This document shows positions 1 through 7,303 of a stretch of DNA of 36,201 nucleotides, in pieces; position 1 is the stretch's first letter; every line of letters starts with the position of its first letter. Source of the DNA: Clostridiales bacterium (GTDB lineage Bacteria > Bacillota > Clostridia > Peptostreptococcales > Acidaminobacteraceae); assembly GCA_016342415.1 (NCBI GenBank), contig JAEIOD010000039.1, forward strand, positions 1 to 36,201, in the 5' to 3' direction. The position numbers and the translations under genes are program-made. The notes beneath the pieces were generated by a model. It did not search any database. It was given only the letters and a program-made list of their open reading frames with translations, and was not told the origin of the DNA.

Positions 1-96
1 TTGTTTTGTCACTACCATTATATCTTATTAATTTGTGAGGGTTCTTTTATTTAACTATATCGCAAGAAGCTCCACTTCTCGCTTACCTTTTCCTAC

Positions 97-124
97 ATTA
101 TACCTGAAATGAATCGGTTAACAA
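97..124 (-). promoter_or_regulatory. Predicted sigma-A promoter firing off the left edge
   Basis: On the minus strand there is TTGTTA, a 16-base spacer and a perfect TATAAT (plus-strand positions 119-124 and 97-102). It points towards base 1, so it probably drives a gene beyond the window. The transcript would begin near base 90 and carry a small hairpin (AGAAG/CTTCT around 66-79). No ribosome binding site plus start codon is visible before the edge. Apart from this promoter, I see nothing in bases 1-194. Confidence 0.5.
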
Positions 125-194
125 GTATTTAAGCTGCTTTTTCTTCGTTTATCGAAATAAAAGCGTTTTTTTGGTTTATTAAGTTATATACTTG

Positions 195-229
195 AAAAAA
201 AAGAAAAAGCACCTTCAGATGAAGGTGCT
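195..229 (-). terminator. Intrinsic terminator of the first AraC gene
   Basis: A perfect 9-bp stem (208-216 with 221-229, four-base loop) lies just past the stop codon at 234. On the minus strand it is followed by a run of U broken by a single C (195-207). Confidence 0.85.
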
Positions 230-233
230 AATA

Positions 234-1112
234 TCAACCTTTTGTTATGGGAATCAGGATATCCATATAAGTGGTACCATCAATATCTATGACCTCTTCT
301 AGACAATCTAGATTTTGATCTTGACCGGTTTCACAAACAACATTATTTTCTTCAATCCACGATACCAACGATTTCCATGCATTGGGTATTTTTTCCATCG
401 GATTTTCAAATGGGTCCGTTATACGAAGACACGCGTATTTATAACTTGGAATCTGTTTGATCACAAACTCTGTACCCTCAACTACACCAGTATCTTTCTC
501 ATCAATAGACAACCAAAATTCATAACCTCTATGACCTTTATTAGCTACCTCTTCATCCACTGGAGAATCAAATCCAAAAGATCTTTTCACTTCAAAATTA
601 TGTTCTTTTTGAAAAGCCATCATTAAGTTAATGATCTCCTCTTCCGGTTCTGCACCAATTCTTATACCACTGATTACAGTCATTTCTTTTAAGGTCTCAT
701 ACCTTACTTTACTTAAATACTCTTTCACCATTTCTATCCAATCCTTTCTAGGTAGACTCAAATCATATACAGAAAGTTTCGACTCAATTTTATGTTCATT
801 GTTTCTAAAATGACTGGGTGACTTGCCGAACTCATTAACGAACGCCCTTGAAAAAGCACGTTCTGAACCATACCCATAATTCAGGGCAATATCCAAAATA
901 CGCTGGTCCGTCTTTAAATCATTCAAAGCATGGTTAAGTTTTCTTTTACGAACATATTCCATCAAAGTTAATCCGGTATAAGTTTGAAAAATCCTATACA
1001 AATAAAACTTTGAAAATCCAATCCTCTTAGAGATAATATCCGCCGTTATGACTTCATGTATATTCTCTTCTACATATTTAATTATTTCCTCAATGTATTC
1101 TTTTAATGTCAT
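234..1112 (-). CDS. AraC-family regulator with GyrI-like effector domain
   Basis: This is a transcription regulator of 292 aa. Residues about 1-105 form an AraC-type double helix-turn-helix with the family's typical second-helix region (DIALNYGYGSERAFSRAF). Residues about 140-292 look like the GyrI/BmrR small-molecule-binding fold (VISGIRIGAEPEEE near its start). This architecture is known from Rob- and BmrR-like regulators that respond to drugs or other hydrophobic ligands. The ATG at 1112 is preferred because AAAGGAGC precedes it by a normal distance; an ATG six codons upstream has no such site. It lies 86 bases downstream of the ABC-F gene on the same strand with no clear terminator between them, so the two may be co-transcribed. 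It is a paralogue of the regulator at 4984-5850. The ligand is unknown. Confidence 0.85.
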   Translation of the reverse strand: MTLKEYIEEIIKYVEENIHEVITADIISKRIGFSKFYLYRIFQTYTGLTLMEYVRKRKLNHALNDLKTDQRILDIALNYGYGSERAFSRAFVNEFGKSPSHFRNNEHKIESKLSVYDLSLPRKDWIEMVKEYLSKVRYETLKEMTVISGIRIGAEPEEEIINLMMAFQKEHNFEVKRSFGFDSPVDEEVANKGHRGYEFWLSIDEKDTGVVEGTEFVIKQIPSYKYACLRITDPFENPMEKIPNAWKSLVSWIEENNVVCETGQDQNLDCLEEVIDIDGTTYMDILIPITKG

Positions 1113-1198
1113 TGTTGCTCCTTTATACATTACCCAGGTAACTAAGATCTTAATACAAGTGTATCACAATTATTTTCTAGGATAGGACAATTGGTGCA

Positions 1199-3085
1199 TT
1201 ATTCTTGTGCATTTTCCCATGCTTCATAAATAGTCTGAAGAGAAGTGTCCAAATTCAACTTTTCATTATGAAGTTTTTCTAGTTTCAAATAATCATCAGG
1301 ATATATTTTCATCTCCTGATCCAATTCTTGAATTTTTAACTCCAGGGACTCGATTTGATCCTCATAATTCGCAGGAGTTTTACATGGCTTCTTAAGAATA
1401 ACGCTTTTCTTTTTCGAGAAAGCCGGTGTCTCCTCTATTTTTCTTTCTTCTTTATAGAAATTATAATCCCCATCATACTCTTTAAATATACAAGATTCGA
1501 TTGCCACTATCCTTTCGGATATTTTATTGATAAAGTATCTGTCATGTGAAATGAACAATATGGTACCTTCAAAAGGTTCCAACGCACTTTCAAGAGTTTC
1601 TATAGAGCCAATATCCAGATGATTGGTCGGTTCATCTAAAATTAATAGATTCACATCGTGGTATAACAGTTTCGCTAACTTTAACCTTGTACGTTCACCA
1701 CCCGATAATTCATTAACTTTTGTAAATACAGTTTTCCCAATGAACATAAATTTAGATAAGAATTCGCGCCCTTTCCCTTCAGTGATAACAAGACCCTCTC
1801 TAAAACATTCTAAAACAGTATGTTCCTCATTTTCAAAAATTATTTCTTGTGGCAGATAAGCGGTTTTTACATTTGCTCCTAAGCGAACTTCTCCTGAACC
1901 TAATGCCTCTTCTCCTAATAACATCTTTAAAAAAGTTGATTTACCACAGCCATTTTTACCCAATAATGCAACACGTTCACCGTATCTTATCATCAAATTC
2001 GCATGATCAAGGAGTTTCACATCACCAAAACTTTTAGACAGATCCTTAGCAATAATGGTTTCCTTGCCTGATCGTTCTGTATCGCTTAAATTAATTTTCA
2101 TGTTTGCTCTATCAAACTTTGGTTTCGATATTTTATTCATTTTATCAAGTTTTATCTGTATACTTGCAGCACGTTTGAAAAACTTGTTGTTGTCAGCTTT
2201 CATGGCCCATTGTCTTAATTCCTGGACACTTTTTTTCATTGCTTTTATATCTTTTTGTTGCTCTTTATAATTTTCAAACTGTATACGCATATTGTCTTTT
2301 TTTGTTTCTACATACTTTGAATAATTTCCCTTGTAAGTGATAGCACCCATATCTTCAATCTCAATTATTTTTCCGACAATAGCATCCAGAAAATATCGAT
2401 CATGAGACACAATCATCACAATCCCCTGATATTGTTTAAGATAACCTTCCAACCATTCTATAGCATCTGTATCCAAATGATTCGTCGGTTCATCCAAAAG
2501 CAAAATATCTGGACGATCTATCAACAGTTTACCCAGCATTACAGTTGATTTTTCACCGCCACTTAAACGGTGAAACTTTCGGTTTAAAAATTTTTTGTCT
2601 AACTTTAAACCAGTGCATATTTTGTTGAATTTTTCTTGTATATCATATCCGTTCTTAGCATCAAATGCTTCAGATACTCTACTATACTTCATCAACACTT
2701 TTTCAAGTGCATCACCTTCTAGACTTTGCATGTCTACTTCTAAACTTCTAAGCTTCTTTTCTAACTTAAAAACCTCTTCGAATGCCAAATTTAGGATATC
2801 TTTTACGGTTAGTCCTTCTTCAAACTCCGGTAATTGATCCAAGTAAGCAACAGATGCTGTTCTCGGCTTAGAGATCCAACCGTAATCATATCCTGGACTC
2901 CATGATCCAGGATATAGATTTAAAGGTTCAATACCTGCAATCATTTTTAAGATGGTACTTTTTCCAGAACCATTGGCTCCGACTATTCCCACTTTTTCAT
3001 TCTCGTAAACTGAAAAATTTAATTTATCTAAAATGAGTGTTGTGCCCATATGTTTTTTTATTTGATTTAATGATAACTCAAACAT
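1199..3085 (-). CDS. ABC-F ATPase, probable ribosome-protection/antibiotic-resistance type
   Basis: A soluble protein of 628 aa with two ABC ATPase domains and no membrane segments. Domain 1 has Walker A GANGSGKST (36-44), signature LSGGE (174-178) and Walker B LLLDEPTNHLD (195-205). Domain 2 has GKNGCGKST (376-384), LSGGE (460-464) and LILDEPTNHLD (481-491). Between them, about 255-335, is a charged helical linker with the pattern expected of the P-site-tRNA interaction motif (FFKRAASIQIKLDKM). ABC-F proteins bind the ribosomal E site; resistance members dislodge macrolides, lincosamides, streptogramins, pleuromutilins or phenicols. Housekeeping members also exist, and I cannot assign the subfamily. 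The resistance reading rests mainly on context: a leader peptide and terminator upstream (3086-3379) and a drug-sensor-like AraC regulator downstream. The start has AGAAGG seven bases ahead. Confidence 0.88.
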   Translation of the reverse strand: MFELSLNQIKKHMGTTLILDKLNFSVYENEKVGIVGANGSGKSTILKMIAGIEPLNLYPGSWSPGYDYGWISKPRTASVAYLDQLPEFEEGLTVKDILNLAFEEVFKLEKKLRSLEVDMQSLEGDALEKVLMKYSRVSEAFDAKNGYDIQEKFNKICTGLKLDKKFLNRKFHRLSGGEKSTVMLGKLLIDRPDILLLDEPTNHLDTDAIEWLEGYLKQYQGIVMIVSHDRYFLDAIVGKIIEIEDMGAITYKGNYSKYVETKKDNMRIQFENYKEQQKDIKAMKKSVQELRQWAMKADNNKFFKRAASIQIKLDKMNKISKPKFDRANMKINLSDTERSGKETIIAKDLSKSFGDVKLLDHANLMIRYGERVALLGKNGCGKSTFLKMLLGEEALGSGEVRLGANVKTAYLPQEIIFENEEHTVLECFREGLVITEGKGREFLSKFMFIGKTVFTKVNELSGGERTRLKLAKLLYHDVNLLILDEPTNHLDIGSIETLESALEPFEGTILFISHDRYFINKISERIVAIESCIFKEYDGDYNFYKEERKIEETPAFSKKKSVILKKPCKTPANYEDQIESLELKIQELDQEMKIYPDDYLKLEKLHNEKLNLDTSLQTIYEAWENAQE

Positions 3086-3120
3086 AAATACCTTCTTTCA
3101 TAAATAAAAGTGGCAAAGAA

Positions 3121-3155
3121 AACAAAAAAACCGTAAGAAAAGACTTTTCCTACAG
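3121..3155 (-). terminator. Leader terminator (attenuator) upstream of ABC-F gene
   Basis: An 11-bp stem (3131-3141 with 3145-3155, two G-U wobbles, three-base loop) is followed on the minus strand by seven U (3124-3130). It lies inside the leader, 36 bases before the ABC-F start codon, so transcription must read through it to express the gene. Confidence 0.75.
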
Positions 3156-3305
3156 CTAAGATCTAAGAATATTTGTATATCAAATACAAACTTCACATAT
3201 ATCAAGTCAAGTAAGTCACCTTCTAATGCCACTTTAAAGAGTACGTTAAATAAACCTGTCAATAGGTTATTATAGCCTTCTGTAAAGTTATTGAAATTCT
3301 CAATA

Positions 3306-3326
3306 TTAGCAGTTAGATGGTGTCAT
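3306..3326 (-). CDS. Six-codon leader peptide MTPSNC
   Basis: The codons ATG ACA CCA TCT AAC TGC TAA are preceded, seven bases upstream, by AAAAGGAG, one of the best ribosome binding sites in this region. The ORF sits about 25 bases after the predicted promoter and about 150 bases before the terminator. Such a short, strongly initiated ORF is typical of drug-sensing stalling leaders. The M-T-x-S beginning recalls macrolide leader peptides such as ErmDL (from memory), but the resemblance is only four residues. Confidence 0.6.
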   Translation of the reverse strand: MTPSNC

Positions 3327-3411
3327 AATTTTTCTCCTTTTACTTGTTTTTAGTTTACTCTTTTATTTAAACACTCCAATTAATAAAATTATAGGTCATG
3401 AATAGTTTTAA

Positions 3412-4170
3412 TTATTTTTTCCTGAGCCCCTCTAAAATCGGATCTAATATATCAACCCAGGGTTTAAAACCATTTTGCTGATGGATATATTTCAAAGCCC
3501 GTTCATTCAGCCCACCAGGTGTCATCTCTGTTGAAAGCACCTCTAAGTCACTGTCTCTGGCATGTGTAGAAAGAGCTTCAAAAAAATAAGTTGTATAAGA
3601 TTTTGATTCTTCTTGTGTTAGATCATGAGCACAACCCCAATTTGCAATATCGTGCATCAACGCATAATACGAAGTCATCAACCCTGTAATGGCTGCTATA
3701 GACTCTATTTTACCAACTTCATCAACAGCAATCACATCACCTAGTTTATCCATTAAACATATAATATCATCATTTCTTGGATAAAGTGCAATAGGACCTT
3801 TTCTATTGGATATAAAAGACAATGGTACCATATGTACCAAAGCACTGGTTTTTCCAATAACCGCTTTAATATCTTCCAATTTTTTATCTGACATTAAATT
3901 AATAACTTTATGATCTTTTCTAAATGACAACTCGGATATGATTTCCATACCCATCTGAGGTAATACTGACAGGATTACATACTCAGATTGATCAAGTACT
4001 TCTTGATTATTTTTACATCTTGTAACCTGATTATATGTTGCTGAAAGTTCTAGACTTAATTGTTCACCTCTTGGTGAAATGAAAAGTTGATGTTCTTGAT
4101 TATTGTTATAACAAAAACCTTTTACAATTGCTGAGCCAATGACCCCTACACCTATAATTCCAATATTCAT
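3412..4170 (-). CDS. ProC-like NAD(P)-binding dehydrogenase
   Basis: A protein of 252 aa that looks like the pyrroline-5-carboxylate reductase family. It has an N-terminal Rossmann glycine motif GVGVIGSA (residues about 7-14), a middle segment with VHMVPLSF, and a helical C-terminal dimerisation-type domain containing TPGGLNE, close to the TPGG signature of ProC. Canonical ProC makes proline from pyrroline-5-carboxylate with NADPH. The middle sequence here is divergent and no other proline gene is nearby, so a related oxidoreductase role is possible. The ATG at 4170 follows GGAGG by six bases and is preferred to an upstream in-frame ATG at 4185. It is followed by the ABC-F leader region, so it is probably a separate unit from the ABC-F gene. 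Confidence 0.7.
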   Translation of the reverse strand: MNIGIIGVGVIGSAIVKGFCYNNNQEHQLFISPRGEQLSLELSATYNQVTRCKNNQEVLDQSEYVILSVLPQMGMEIISELSFRKDHKVINLMSDKKLEDIKAVIGKTSALVHMVPLSFISNRKGPIALYPRNDDIICLMDKLGDVIAVDEVGKIESIAAITGLMTSYYALMHDIANWGCAHDLTQEESKSYTTYFFEALSTHARDSDLEVLSTEMTPGGLNERALKYIHQQNGFKPWVDILDPILEGLRKK

Positions 4171-4231
4171 AATGTACCTCCACAACTACATTGTAATACA
4201 AAAGCACCTCTTTATAAACATAAGAGATGCA

Positions 4232-4753
4232 TCAAATGATCAGAGAATATACATGATGTAAATACTTCTCTCCACGGAAAACATCATACTTTGTGTCTGT
4301 CAATTTAAAACCCAGCTTTTCAACAAGAGAAATGGATCTTTTGTTCTCAAAATAAATACAAGCATCTACTTGCTTTAGCCATTTTTTTTGCGTAACGAAA
4401 TCTATAATCGCCCTAACAGCTTCTTCCATGTAACCCTTGCCCCAAAACGCTTCGTTCAAGTCATAACCAATTTCTATTTTTGAGTTTGCCTCATCCCAGC
4501 AATGAAATCCGCAAGTCCCCATTTTCATACCATCAGATTTTCTTGTTAGAATCCATCTATGCTGTGAGCAGGATTCATCCTTTAGATAAAATTCTATTAT
4601 CTCATCCGCCCCATCTATGGTTTTTAAAGGTTCTTCATCATATAAATAACGCGTTACAACCTCGTCAGAAAAATGTTCGAATATAAATGTCCTATCATTC
4701 TTACTGATGTTTTCAAGTATCATTCTATCTGTTTCTAGTTCTTTATAAAACAC
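4232..4753 (-). CDS. GNAT N-acetyltransferase, RimJ/RimL-like
   Basis: A protein of 173 aa of the GNAT fold, similar to RimJ/RimL-type acetyltransferases. Visible marks are the N-terminal ETDRMILENIS strand typical of this branch, EIGYDLNEAFWGKGYMEEAV for the acetyl-CoA-binding motif A, and the C-terminal NKRSISLVEKLGF helix. It would transfer acetyl from acetyl-CoA to an amine on a protein, antibiotic or small metabolite; the substrate cannot be read from sequence. I place the start at the GTG at 4753, which follows AAAGGAG by eight bases. An alternative TTG at 4801 would add 16 residues but has no binding site. It lies 61 bases upstream of the ProC-like gene on the same strand and may be its operon partner. 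Confidence 0.8.
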   Translation of the reverse strand: MFYKELETDRMILENISKNDRTFIFEHFSDEVVTRYLYDEEPLKTIDGADEIIEFYLKDESCSQHRWILTRKSDGMKMGTCGFHCWDEANSKIEIGYDLNEAFWGKGYMEEAVRAIIDFVTQKKWLKQVDACIYFENKRSISLVEKLGFKLTDTKYDVFRGEKYLHHVYSLII

Positions 4754-4900
4754 ACTATCATCTCCTTTATAATCTTCATATGACTCACCAAAGGAAAACA
4801 AACTTTAAATGTAAATATCTCAGTATTCTGTCATATAGTACTCAATTCTTAAATAAACAATGAAAACAACCATTTATTAATATAGTTTATCTTAAAGAAA

Positions 4901-4947
4901 ATCAAAAAAACAGTGGCGTCTTCAATAATATTGAAAGTGCCACTGTT
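4901..4947 (-). terminator. Intrinsic terminator of the second AraC gene
   Basis: The outer stem AACAGTGGC/GCCACTGTT (4909-4917 with 4939-4947) encloses a second paired stretch TTCAAT/ATTGAA. On the minus strand it is followed by UUUUUGAUUUU. It sits just downstream of the AraC gene at 4984. Confidence 0.85.
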
Positions 4948-4983
4948 CAATCGTTAGTTCACGAAGCACATTTAATTATTAAA

Positions 4984-5850
4984 CTACTTGATAGAAATAT
5001 AATAATCAATCTGGTTTTTCTTTTTATCAATCACTTCATAATCAGATTGATCAGATAACTCATGTCCTGATTCAGGTAACCAAACACCATCGATATAGTC
5101 ATAAACACTTTCTTCTAAAGTCATACCATTTAATGTATTCTTATCTACATCATAGCTAAATACTGCATATTTGCCTTGAGGTAATGTCTTTTTTACCATA
5201 CCTTCAGGTACCTTTGAATCTTTTGAAACTTCTACAGCATAATAATATGTATAAGTTATATCATCATCCTCTTTTTCCATATCTTCCGGTAAATAGTCAT
5301 AAGCTGCGTAAAACAGATCATTAACTCTATTTTCGATTTGATCAACTGCACTTCTTAAAGCGTCTCTTGTTTCATTGATCAGCTCGAACTTCTTTTCCTC
5401 AATGCCGGTGATATATTTTGATATACCAATTACAGTCATTTCATCTTTAATAATAATTTCAGGTTTCATAATCGTTTCTCCTTTTCTATCAGAAAGCAGA
5501 TTAATTCGTTCAAATAGGATGGGTTCAGTTTGAGCTTTTCTAATTTGTCTTGGTGGTGCACCATACGCTGATTTAAAGGTTCTTGTAAACGCCTCATGAG
5601 ATTCATAACCATACTCGAAGGCAATATCAATAATACTACGATTTGTCGTCACAAGATCATATAACGCATTACTGAGTCTTCTTTTTCTAACATAAGTCAT
5701 TACAGAACATCCTACCATAGCTCCAAAAATTCGATAAATATGAGGTATGGAATACCCCGTCACTCTAGAGATACCTTCTAAAGTAATATCTTCTTTTAGA
5801 TGTGTTTCAATGTAATCAATCGCTGCCTGCATACCAATATAATAACTCAT
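4984..5850 (-). CDS. AraC-family regulator with GyrI-like effector domain (second copy)
   Basis: A regulator of 288 aa with the same architecture as the protein at 234-1112. Residues about 1-110 are AraC helix-turn-helix (DIAFEYGYESHEAFTRTF) and about 125-288 are a GyrI-like ligand domain (VIGISKYITGIEEKK, ending in YEVIDKKKNQIDYYISIK). The two proteins share the YVRKR-LxxAL stretch and most of the second helix-turn-helix, so they are clear paralogues. The ATG at 5850 is preceded by a G-rich site (GGGGGAC). The gene has its own terminator and about 90 bases to the desaturase upstream, so it is probably monocistronic. Targets are unknown; neighbouring genes or itself are the usual guess for the family. 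Confidence 0.85.
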   Translation of the reverse strand: MSYYIGMQAAIDYIETHLKEDITLEGISRVTGYSIPHIYRIFGAMVGCSVMTYVRKRRLSNALYDLVTTNRSIIDIAFEYGYESHEAFTRTFKSAYGAPPRQIRKAQTEPILFERINLLSDRKGETIMKPEIIIKDEMTVIGISKYITGIEEKKFELINETRDALRSAVDQIENRVNDLFYAAYDYLPEDMEKEDDDITYTYYYAVEVSKDSKVPEGMVKKTLPQGKYAVFSYDVDKNTLNGMTLEESVYDYIDGVWLPESGHELSDQSDYEVIDKKKNQIDYYISIK

Positions 5851-5916
5851 CTGTTGTCCCCCTGCTTTCTAAACTAATCATATAACAGATTTTAAAAGGA
5901 TACTTGATATTTTTTC

Positions 5917-5943
5917 TCAAAATAAATACCCTGATCAGGGTAT
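5917..5943 (-). terminator. Intrinsic terminator of the desaturase gene
   Basis: An 18-base perfect palindrome (5926-5943, ATACCCTGA/TCAGGGTAT) immediately follows the desaturase stop codon. On the minus strand it is followed by UUAUUUUG. Confidence 0.75.
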
Positions 5944-6954
5944 CTAAACATTTGATTTAACCATACGCTTTCTTAAATCTCTAATTCTAATTAACCGACC
6001 TGACTGTTCATCATAAAGACTTAGTACCGCGACTTTAAAACTTTTTAGTAATGTAATCGTTTTGCCTCTTTTAAACTCATGTACTTCGTAATAACATTTT
6101 CTTAAATTATAGTTTGGAATTCTAGGATTCAAGTGATGAATATGATGAAAACCAATATGGCCTGTGATCCAATCCAAAACTATTGGTAGTTTATAAAACG
6201 AGCTACCTTCAATAGCTGCTTTTACAAAATCCCACTCTTCATGTCTTTCCCAATACACTTCTTCAAATTGATGTTGAACGAAGAACATCCATACACCCAT
6301 TATACTTGCAAAGAATAATACTGGTAACTGAATCAACAGATAATACTTAATGCCAATCGTCAAACTGACAAGTAAGATAGTTAAGAAAATGCCTCCATTA
6401 GTAAACCACCTGCTTCTTTGATGTGCTTTGCTTGAAAACTTCTTTGATGGTAATCTGTTTAAAACGCCAAATAGGAAAAATGGAGCTACTATAAATAGAA
6501 ATATTGGGTGTCTATACAGTCTGTATAAAAATCGTCGTGATTTATTGCTGGCCAAATACTCATCTACAGTCATTGTCCAAACATCACCAATACCTCTTTC
6601 ATCTAAGTTACCGACTGTACCATGATGTCTATTATGAGATGATTGCCAAATCGTATATGGTGTAAAAGCAAGTATACTCAGCAAGTGACCTGTTATCTGG
6701 TTGCCCTTTTTGGTTTTGAAAAAGGATAAATGAGTACAATCATGAAATAGAATGAATATCCTTACCATAAAAGCACCTGTTGGAATTGCCAATAAGAAGA
6801 TAATTATATAGGGTACATGAAAATATATTCCCAAACCCATGGTTGTTAGTAAAGCAAAGTACGGTAATACGGTATTGATTATTTGTATCCAAGCCTTGAA
6901 TCTATTGGCCTTCGCATATGGTTTCAGGCGTTGTCGCCACTCCTTTGTTTTCAT
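5944..6954 (-). CDS. Membrane fatty-acid desaturase (Des-like)
   Basis: An integral membrane di-iron desaturase of 336 aa. The three histidine boxes are present: HDCTH (71-75), HNRHH (107-111) and HHIHH (270-274). Hydrophobic pairs lie around 25-68, 90-105, 150-166 and 185-225. Family members insert a cis double bond into phospholipid acyl chains using O2 and an electron donor, fluidising the membrane; Bacillus Des is the nearest well-known type. An O2-using enzyme implies that the host meets oxygen. The start at 6954 follows GGGAGG. Upstream is a good promoter with a Fur-type box across its predicted +1, so expression may depend on iron. I see no DesK/DesR-type thermosensor pair next to it. 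Confidence 0.9.
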   Translation of the reverse strand: MKTKEWRQRLKPYAKANRFKAWIQIINTVLPYFALLTTMGLGIYFHVPYIIIFLLAIPTGAFMVRIFILFHDCTHLSFFKTKKGNQITGHLLSILAFTPYTIWQSSHNRHHGTVGNLDERGIGDVWTMTVDEYLASNKSRRFLYRLYRHPIFLFIVAPFFLFGVLNRLPSKKFSSKAHQRSRWFTNGGIFLTILLVSLTIGIKYYLLIQLPVLFFASIMGVWMFFVQHQFEEVYWERHEEWDFVKAAIEGSSFYKLPIVLDWITGHIGFHHIHHLNPRIPNYNLRKCYYEVHEFKRGKTITLLKSFKVAVLSLYDEQSGRLIRIRDLRKRMVKSNV

Positions 6955-6969
6955 AAAGCCTCCCTTAAT

Positions 6970-6984
6970 TGATAATGATTATCG
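6970..6984 (-). promoter_or_regulatory. Fur-type operator (7-1-7 box)
   Basis: Read on the plus strand the 15 bases are TGATAATGATTATCG, matching the Bacillus Fur consensus TGATAATNATTATCA at every defined position but the last. It starts five bases downstream of the predicted -10 of the desaturase promoter and ends six bases before its Shine-Dalgarno. Bound repressor would block initiation. PerR and Zur boxes are related but fit less well. Confidence 0.6.
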
Positions 6985-6988
6985 ATTA

Positions 6989-7017
6989 ATTATAACGTTA
7001 ATCAAACTATTAAGCAA
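6989..7017 (-). promoter_or_regulatory. Predicted promoter of the desaturase
   Basis: On the minus strand there is TTGCTT (7012-7017), a 17-base spacer and a perfect TATAAT (6989-6994). The predicted start falls near 6982, inside the Fur-type box. The rest of 7018-7303 is AT-rich with only a weak candidate promoter for the MFS gene (TATAGT at 7270-7275). Confidence 0.6.
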
Positions 7018-7303
7018 CTATTTTCCAAAGAGTTTATATTATATAAATACCCCTAATACGAGATATAAAGCAAATCCTTATATACAACACAACGTAATTT
7101 CCGAATTAATTATCACCTTTGTTGATTTATGGGAATTTATTCTTTCACACACGAGTTAAATATACCATTTAATTGAATTATATGATATTTTGGAATAGAT
7201 ACTTTTATTTCAGTCAATTGGCTTATTAACAGATAACAGATATATTGAATATTTTATTTCACAAATCATTATAGTAATAGACATAATATATTGCGGGGGA
7301 AAT

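Larger units (their letters stand above)
3086..3379 (-). promoter_or_regulatory. Attenuator-type leader region of the ABC-F gene
   Basis: The 5' leader of the ABC-F gene is about 260 bases. In transcript order it holds a weak promoter (TTGGAG, 16 bases, TAAACT; plus-strand 3374-3379 and 3352-3357), a strong Shine-Dalgarno (AAAGGAG), a six-codon ORF, several small hairpins, an intrinsic terminator and then the ABC-F ribosome binding site. A 9-bp perfect inverted repeat (3227-3235 with 3107-3115, AAAGTGGCA/TGCCACTTT) encloses the terminator and may form an alternative fold. This matches known ribosome-stalling attenuators of resistance genes. Which fold is the antiterminator cannot be settled by eye. 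Confidence 0.65.

Noticed and set aside
315..813. Plus-strand open frames opposite the first AraC gene (103 and 60 codons)
   Set aside because: They lie wholly antisense to a gene with clear domains, lack ribosome binding sites and give low-complexity, Phe/Ser-rich translations.
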